Assembly (NCBI RefSeq): GCF_024679245.1
Contig: NC_090173.1
Coordinates: forward strand, 54,830,306 to 54,894,305
Direction: 5' to 3'
Length of the DNA stretch: 64,000 nt
From: Pseudorasbora parva
Lineage: Eukaryota > Chordata > Actinopteri > Cypriniformes > Gobionidae
The notes under the pieces were generated by a model. It was given only the letters and a program-made list of their open reading frames with translations, was not told where the DNA came from and searched no databases. Of the stretch, positions 58,200-64,000 are shown piece after piece (the stretch's first letter is position 1; every line of letters starts with the position of its first letter). Both the position numbers and the translations under genes were made by a program.

Positions 58200-58748
58200 A
58201 ACAGTGTATGCGGGTTGTGCACCACCTATAGGCTCATATTACTAACATACCCTTTAAAGTCAAGTCAACTTTATTTCTATAGCGCTTTTACAATGATAAT
58301 TGTGTCAAAGCAGCTTCACAGTGTTAAACAGGACAAAATTGCAACAACATTAGATTTGGCTGTACAGTCGTTCTGGAGAAAACAGTGTTATATAGCAACA
58401 ATGTTGGCAGATCAGTAATAAAGTTGATACAGTTAATTTAGTAATGTATATTATTTGGATATTTAGTTGAAAACTAAGTTTTAATAACACTAAAATACTG
58501 CACTATTGCCTTTAGAGCAGGTTTGTGTTGGTCAATGGCTCAGTCGTTTTCAGTTCCTCAAAATAGCAACGCTCCAACAATGCTCCTGAACACTCCTGGT
58601 TTTCAGACCAGACGCCCATGGGGGAACAGATGAGCCAGTGCATTTGATATTTAAACTACATGGAGCTGGACGTGTAAAGGAAAACTGCGTCAGGCTAAAA
58701 CTAGCAAAAAAATACTAGCGTCACATTGTGCCGGGTATATGATAGGGC
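58200..58748. repeat. Paralogue of the repeat at 49135-50789 (empty site)
   Basis: Its sequence follows 49135 onward and ends TGATAGGGCCC. It has one uninterrupted ATAGCAAC at 58563-58570, where the other copy holds the hAT. It in turn contains an insert (58256-58482) that the other copy lacks. Confidence 0.85.
58256..58482 (+). repeat. Inserted GTCAAGTCAACTTTATTT repeat
   Basis: The insert begins AGTCAAGTCAACTTTATTTC and contains CAAAGCAGCTTCACAGTGTT, the 5' part of the family at 54585. The 49 kb paralogue reads straight across (CCCTTTAAATAACACTAAAA), so the insertion is bounded by direct comparison. Confidence 0.75.
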
Positions 58749-58749
58749 C

Positions 58750-59290
58750 CATGTTTTTCTGTTCCACAGAAAGAAGAAAATCACACGGGCTTGGATCAAC
58801 ATCAGGAAATGAGAAAAAGTTTATTATTCCTTTAAATTAGTGGAAAAGGAAACTTGATGTAAGTAAAACTCAATGTCATATTGAACATACAGCCACTATG
58901 ATGATAGGCCCCCCCAGTTTATTATACAAATATAATAATATTTGTTAAATAACAGTTCTTTAAAAAAAATTTTTACGTAATTACAAACTTATTATAACAT
59001 CTCAAATACTGAAATAAATAAAATGTGTTTTTTACAGTCTATGGTTTTTGCATAACGCTTGATGAGTTTGATTGACAGCTGTGTTAGGCTGTCTCATGTG
59101 TGACGCGGCTCGCGCCTCTGACTTTGCCAAAAATTTGGCAAAATTGTATATAAAGGAAAGAAAAAAAATCCAAACAAAAATATTGCATTACCACGGGAGA
59201 GAACCCATCCATCAGGACGCAGGTAACGTTGAGATTTCAATTGCAAGCGCATTTTCATTCTGTGAAGCCAGGAACACGCAATTATTTCCT
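58750..59290. other. No gene seen
   Basis: No element ends or coding motif recognised. A frame at 59072-59431 crosses the tRNA-like segment and has no recognisable domain. Confidence 0.4.
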
Positions 59291-59293
59291 ATC

Positions 59294-59370
59294 AGTCATG
59301 ATAGTGTAGGGGTAAGGTGCACGGCACGATGTTTTGATGCAATTCAACCTGCGGTTCGAATCCGCCTTTT
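59294..59370 (+). tRNA. tRNA-like sequence, probable pseudogene or SINE head
   Basis: TAGTGTAGGGGTAAGG is A-box-like and GGTTCGAATCC (59353-59363) is a perfect pol III B-box. The T-arm pairs GCGG with CCGC around a normal TTCGAAT loop. The acceptor stem does not close, so it is not a functional tRNA by inspection. No SINE body is recognised downstream. Confidence 0.4.
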
Positions 59371-59874
59371 GCCGAACTCAAAGTACTTTTCTCATCATAT
59401 ATTAGATTGGAAATGTGATTATTTTCAATAAAAATGAAGAACATATTTGTGAAGTGGAAATAAAGTGTCTAACGTTTGTTGTAACCACTGTTCATGTTTT
59501 GTATGTACACAGATACTATTTTGTAGATACCCTCCTCGCGTGAAAGTGCCCAGGCCCGCTCACTTTTGCCCAGGCCCGACCAAAAATACAATTCTGCCTA
59601 CGCCACTGCATACAGCATAAACTCCTCCTGAACTTCCAATCTTACAGCAATTCAGACCCATTAAAGCAACCACAACAAGCATGTAACCCTCTCATAAGTC
59701 TCTCCTTAATGTGGTTTAGACGCTAATGTGAAGAGTTAAAAGAAAATGCACATAACCGGCCTTGTGTGGTTGGATGTCTGAGTAAGCAGCACTCAGGGGA
59801 CATGCGAGGGCCAGCAGGTCATATCTGACCACTATAATAATGAGCCGCCCCTCACAGCAGAGATGAGAAGCGCG

Positions 59875-59928
59875 TGCACACACACACACGCACGCACACA
59901 CACACACGCGCACACACACACACACAGT
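59875..59928. repeat. (CA)n/(CGCA)n microsatellite
   Basis: A CA run with CGCA interruptions, about 150 bp from an opposed TG run. Confidence 0.95.
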
Positions 59929-60077
59929 AGGAGAGAGGAGGAGGACTCTTTCTGCTCAGCATGATGCCGAAGTCTTAGTGAACACAATAGTCTTACAGTA
60001 AGCACACTTTTACATGTGACTATGATGCTAAATGAACATGAATCTAACAAACACAGTTGTTAACACAGTGTGAGCAA

Positions 60078-60198
<121 letters not shown>

Positions 60199-60487
60199 CA
60201 GAGAGAAATTGAAGCATTAACTCACATCTGTGTCAGGGCCCTTGTCGGCCCCTGGACAGGAGAAAGAAACAAACTCATGGCACCTTTTGTGGACCACAAA
60301 ACAGCACACTGTGGATAAGAAAGGGGAAATTAGATTAGAAAACAACAAACACATTTGTTTCATATACATATCAGATATCAAACTTATACCACAAAAAATA
60401 CCACAGAAATATTGGGATTCTAGATACTGGTTTCAGTATTAATGAATTAATACTCTAAATAATTTTAACCCAGGTTATTATTCAGGT

Positions 60488-60682
60488 AAACAGCAATAAA
60501 TAAATAAATAAATAAATAAAATTAATTAATTAAATTTAATTAAATGAAGAAATGAAATGAAATTATAATAAAATAAAGAAATTAAATAAAATAATACATT
60601 TAATTAATTAATTAATTAAATAAATAATTAAATAATGAAATTAAATAATAATAAAAAATAAACTAAACTAATAAACAAATAA

Positions 60683-60761
<79 letters not shown>

Positions 60762-60770
60762 ATATAGAAA
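60488..60770. repeat. (AAAT)n and ATTA-rich low-complexity tract
   Basis: Degenerate AATAAATA/TTAATTAA sequence followed by a nearly pure AAAT tetranucleotide run from about 60680. Confidence 0.95.
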
Positions 60771-61304
60771 ACAAATAAATAAAATAGTTGTCATTCATCC
60801 ATGGCCGTTGTTGTCATGGACTGATTAACAGCAAAGTTTAAGGCGGCTTTGATTCTGAAATGATTTGACCAGGGTTGCATTCTCTGCTAGTATTACTTTA
60901 ACTAAGTGCTGCATTTAACATTTCAGATCCCATTTTTCTACATTGTGTTGCCATTTCTTGACAGACTCTGCCCAGTTTGTTTGTGTAAGTGTGATTGTGT
61001 AAAACATATTTTCCATGCTAAAGGAGGATACACCACAAGGCTCCGTGTTGGGTCCTTTATTGTACATTTACATTTAACATTTAATCATTTAGCAGACGCT
61101 TTTATCCAAAGCGACTTACAAAAAAGGGGAGAGCAATAGAAGTAAAGAAACAAACAAGGCCAACAACCTGTAAGAGCTGTAAGAAGTCTCAGTTAATTAG
61201 CAAAGTAAACTTTTTTTTTTTTTTGGGACAAATAAACAAAAATTTATGGATAGTTAAGTGCTATTCTTTATTGGTCAGTTGCAATTGGAAGAGATGTGTC
61301 TTAA

Positions 61305-62232
61305 AGGGATCCCCTGGTATTGAGACTTGTATGGCTTAATATAACATAAATGATGTCTCTTACAGAATTATGTAGTAGAAAACCCATTAAAGATTTACGT
61401 TATTTAAAAAATCGATTTGGACCATGGGTGGCGCCATTTTGTTTGACGATGGGATAGGGTAACGTGAGGAAGAGAGGCAGGATGTTTTGGTGATGATGCA
61501 TGGGATTGGTTTGTGCATTAAAGTTTGAGCACAAGCTCAGTGAATTTACCACAATCTTTAAACTTTTATTTTTAAGACACAAATAACATTCCCTACTTTT
61601 GTTTACTAATACAACTTGAAGGAGGGAATGAAGACGAGTGCGCGTGAAGTCGGACAGCTGTTTGTAAATCGGCTGTACACTCGTTATTGCGGTGAACGTG
61701 AGACTGAATGACTGCACTCGAACATGTCCCTATGGTGTCGGACAACACTACAAATGGCCGTCCCTTCAAATAATGCCCTATTTCAGGGTATAGGGGGTTA
61801 ATTTCAGATTCAGCCCCTGTCGTGGAGACTGAGCAGCCCAACATCTCGATTGAGACAGAGCAGTCTGTCAGGTGTGTGTGCGCGCCCGCCGATATGTTTG
61901 TGACTTGTGTAGGTGAGTTTGTGTGCACATGTATGTTTGAGTGTGTTTTAAGTACAATTACAAAGCAATTCATTGGTTTTGTTTAACTCTGAAACAATTT
62001 TCGAGTTGCGTTGTGGTAAAAATAGCTACGGGTAACACCAGCTGATTGAGGAGTGCAACCATTCTACGTCATCAACCTAGAACGCAAACAAAATGGCGCC
62101 GCCCATGGTCCAAATATAAAATCGATTTTTTAAATAACGTAGATCTTTCATGGGTTTTCTACCACATAATTCAGTAAGAGACATCATTTATGTTATATTA
62201 AGCCATACAAGTCTCAACACCAGGGGATCCCT
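61305..62232. mobile_element. TTAA-flanked palindromic-arm transposon inside the LINE
   Basis: TTAA at 61301-61304 and 62233-62236 flanks AGGGATCCCCTGGTATTGAG and its inverse CTCAACACCAGGGGATCCCT. The inverted arms run about 140 bp to GGACCATGGGTGGCGCCATT / AATGGCGCCGCCCATGGTCC. The 928-bp body has minus-strand frames (61400-61973) without recognised motifs. It is non-autonomous. Confidence 0.9.
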
Positions 62233-62339
62233 TTAAGATGCTTTTTAAAAATGGCTACAGACTCTGCAGCACGAATTGAGATCGGCAGGTCATTCCACCA
62301 GGTGGGAACGGTCCAGGAAAATGTCCGTGACAGTGATTT

Positions 62340-63983
62340 TTATGCCTCTGGGGATGGAACCACGAGGCGTCGCTCACTCGCAGAACGCACGCTTCTGGAG
62401 GGTGTGTAAGTCTGAACAAGTGAGTTTAGGTATATTGGTGCAGAGCCAGTGGTTGTTTTGTAGGCGAGAACTAGTGCCTTGAATTTGATGCGAGCAGCCA
62501 TTGGCAACCAGTGCAGTCTGATGAAGAGAGGCGTAACATGCGCTCTCTTCGGCTCATTAAAGACCACTCTCGCCGCTGCTTTCTGGATCAGCTCCAAGGG
62601 TTTGATAGTGCATGCTGGAAGCCCAGCCAGAAGAGCATTACAATAGTCCAGTCTGAAGAGAATAAGAGCTTGAACCAGGAGTTGTGCAGCCTGTTCTGAT
62701 AGGAAGGGTCTAATCTTTCTAATGTTGTATAAAGCAAATCTGCAGGACCGGGCTGTTGCAGTAATGTGGTCAGTGAAGTTTAACTGGTCATCAATCACAA
62801 CTCCAAGGCTCCTGGCTGTCCTTGATGGAGTTATGGTCGATGAACCAAGCTGAATGGAGACATTTTGATGAAGTGCTGGGTTGGTTGAGAAAACAAGTAA
62901 TTCTGTCTTTGCAAGATTGAGTTGAAGGTGATGCTCCCTTATCCAGTCAGAAATGTCTGTCAGACAGGCAGCGATACGAACACTGACTGTAGGATCATCT
63001 GGTTGAAATGAGAAGTAGAGTTGAGTGTCATCAGCATAGCAGTGATAGGAGAAGCCGTGTTTCTGAAGGACAGAATCTAATGATGACATGTAGATGGAGA
63101 AGAGAAGTGGTCCAAGCACTGAGCCCTGGGGAACCCCAGTAGCTAGATGATGTGACTTAGACACTACACCTCTCCATGACACCCTGTAGGACCTACCAGA
63201 GAGGTAAGACCTGAACCACTGGAGAGCAGATCCTGAGATCCCCGTCTTCTTAAGTGTTGACAGGAGGATCTGGTGGTTAACTGTGTCAAAAGCAGCAGAC
63301 AGATCCAGCAGGATGAGCACTGAGGATTTGGAAGCTGCTTTTGCCAGTCTCAGTGCCTCAGTTACCAAGAGCAAGGCAGTCTCATTCGAATGGCCGCTTT
63401 TGAAGCTGGATTGGTTGTTGTCTAGAAGGTTGTTCTGTTCAAGAAACACAGAGAGTTGATTGAACACAACTCGCTCAAGGGTCTTTGCAATGTAAGGCAG
63501 AAGGGAAACCGGTCTGTAGTTTTCTAAAAGTGCTGGATTCAGAGAGGGTTTCTTAAGCAGTGGGGTTACCCGAGCCTGCTTAAATGCTGTGGGAAAGGTT
63601 CCCGTGTGAAGAGAAGTGTTGACAATGTGAGTGAGTGCAGGAGTGATTGAAGAAGAAATGGCCTGAAGGAGGTGAGTGGGTATAGGATCAAGTGGACAGG
63701 TAGTAGGGTGATTGGAAAGGATGAGTTTAGCAATATCTGCCTCGGAGAGCGGAGAGAAGGATGGAAGCGTGTTCGTGTTAGTTGTTGAGATGTGCGTGTC
63801 AGTTTGTGGTGAGGAGAACTGGTTGCTGATGAGAGATGTTTTGTATGTGAAAAATGATGCAAAGTCATCAGCTGTAAGAGTTGATGAAGGAGGGGGAGGA
63901 GGAGGACAAAGGAGAGAGGAGAATGTTTTAAAGAGTGTGCGAGAGTCAGAGCAATTGTTGATTTTGTTGTGGTAGTATGTTGT
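62340..63983 (-). pseudogene. LINE reverse transcriptase, 547-codon open frame
   Basis: The frame runs from 63983 down to a TAA at 62340-62342. In order it shows the region before the polymerase (LENYRPVSLLPYIAKTLERV), RT motif A (LLDLSAAFDTVNH), motif B (GVPQGSVLGPLLF), the catalytic YADDTQL (YADD at 63038-63027) and the C-terminal block SRLDYCN-like FRLDYCNALLAGLPACTIKP. The frame is open upstream as far as a TAA at 63984-63986, where the family sense is probably Lys (AAA). An extra base near the C-terminus truncates the last about 40 residues: the sequence beyond 62340 still resembles the missing C-terminus in another frame. The enzyme would copy LINE RNA at a nicked target. One stop and one frameshift make this copy defective, but it is young. 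Confidence 0.88.
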
Positions 63984-64000
63984 TTAAGCAGTGGAGACAT

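Larger units (their letters stand above)
61063..64000 (-). mobile_element. L2/CR1-like LINE, minus strand, runs off the window
   Basis: The 3' end is at left: ACATTTACATTTAACATTTA then TTTAGCAGACGCTTTTATCC, the inverse of the usual fish L2 tail. The reverse transcriptase region is at 62340-63983, and the element continues beyond 64000. It is split by a TTAA element at 61305-62232; the flanks GAAGAGATGTGTC and GATGCTTTTTAAAAATGG join to one LINE sequence. It is the same family as 51132-51932. Confidence 0.9.

Noticed and set aside
59072..59431. 119-codon plus-strand ORF
   Set aside because: It crosses the tRNA-like segment and shows no domain; judged chance.
63566..64000. 144-codon minus-strand ORF upstream of the reverse transcriptase
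   Set aside because: The LINE protein sense continues in a different frame (LSNHPTTCPLDPIPTHLLQA); this ORF is a shadow frame.

Overview
The window looks like teleost fish genomic DNA, most likely from a cypriniform (carp, barb or danionin lineage). That placement is an inference. It rests on AT-rich DNA dense in short DNA transposons, several degenerate Tc1-like elements, TTAA-bounded elements that begin AGGGTTAGTTCACCC, L2/CR1-type LINE ends, tRNA-derived SINEs and long CA/GT microsatellites. Nothing looks bacterial, and there is no operon, CRISPR array or phage.

Only one convincing host gene is visible: an intronless 442-codon ORF at 16322-17650 (+). It has a strong Kozak start, a duplicated CRE-like promoter block upstream and a polyadenylation signal 46 bases after the stop. 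I do not recognise the protein. It is Lys/Glu-rich with an amphipathic N-terminus and a conserved-looking basic C-terminus. A second, weak candidate is a Cys/His-rich exon at 19322-19591.

Almost everything else that can be named is mobile or repetitive. 1-16 kb holds nested DNA elements (a CACT...AGTG element in a TTAA element, itself in a Tc1 remnant; two TTAA elements back to back), a 67-bp minisatellite and two Tc1 remnants. 18-26 kb holds a SINE-bearing palindromic element, a two-level nest at 21165-23121 with an internal polypyrimidine array, a foldback element, and an LTR with primer-binding site but no gag/pol. 26-37 kb holds a Tc1 5' fragment, an indel-free 73-bp tandem array, MITEs and a TTAA element. 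37-48 kb holds a SINE, a Tc1 copy with an Asp at the third catalytic position, a LINE end with a CTT tail, an element with a 9-bp duplication and a hAT element with a perfect 8-bp duplication. 48-64 kb holds a second clean hAT carrying a zinc-finger exon, whose empty site is preserved in a paralogous repeat about 8-9 kb away, and three minus-strand LINE copies. Two of these LINEs were split by TTAA elements; the last keeps a 547-codon reverse transcriptase reading frame and runs off the window.

The value of the window is mainly archaeological: target-site duplications, empty sites and nesting fix the order of several insertions by direct reading. No new multigene system was found. The best leads for real biology are the unidentified intronless gene with its duplicated CRE-like promoter and the hAT copy that carries a start codon, a zinc finger and a splice donor.
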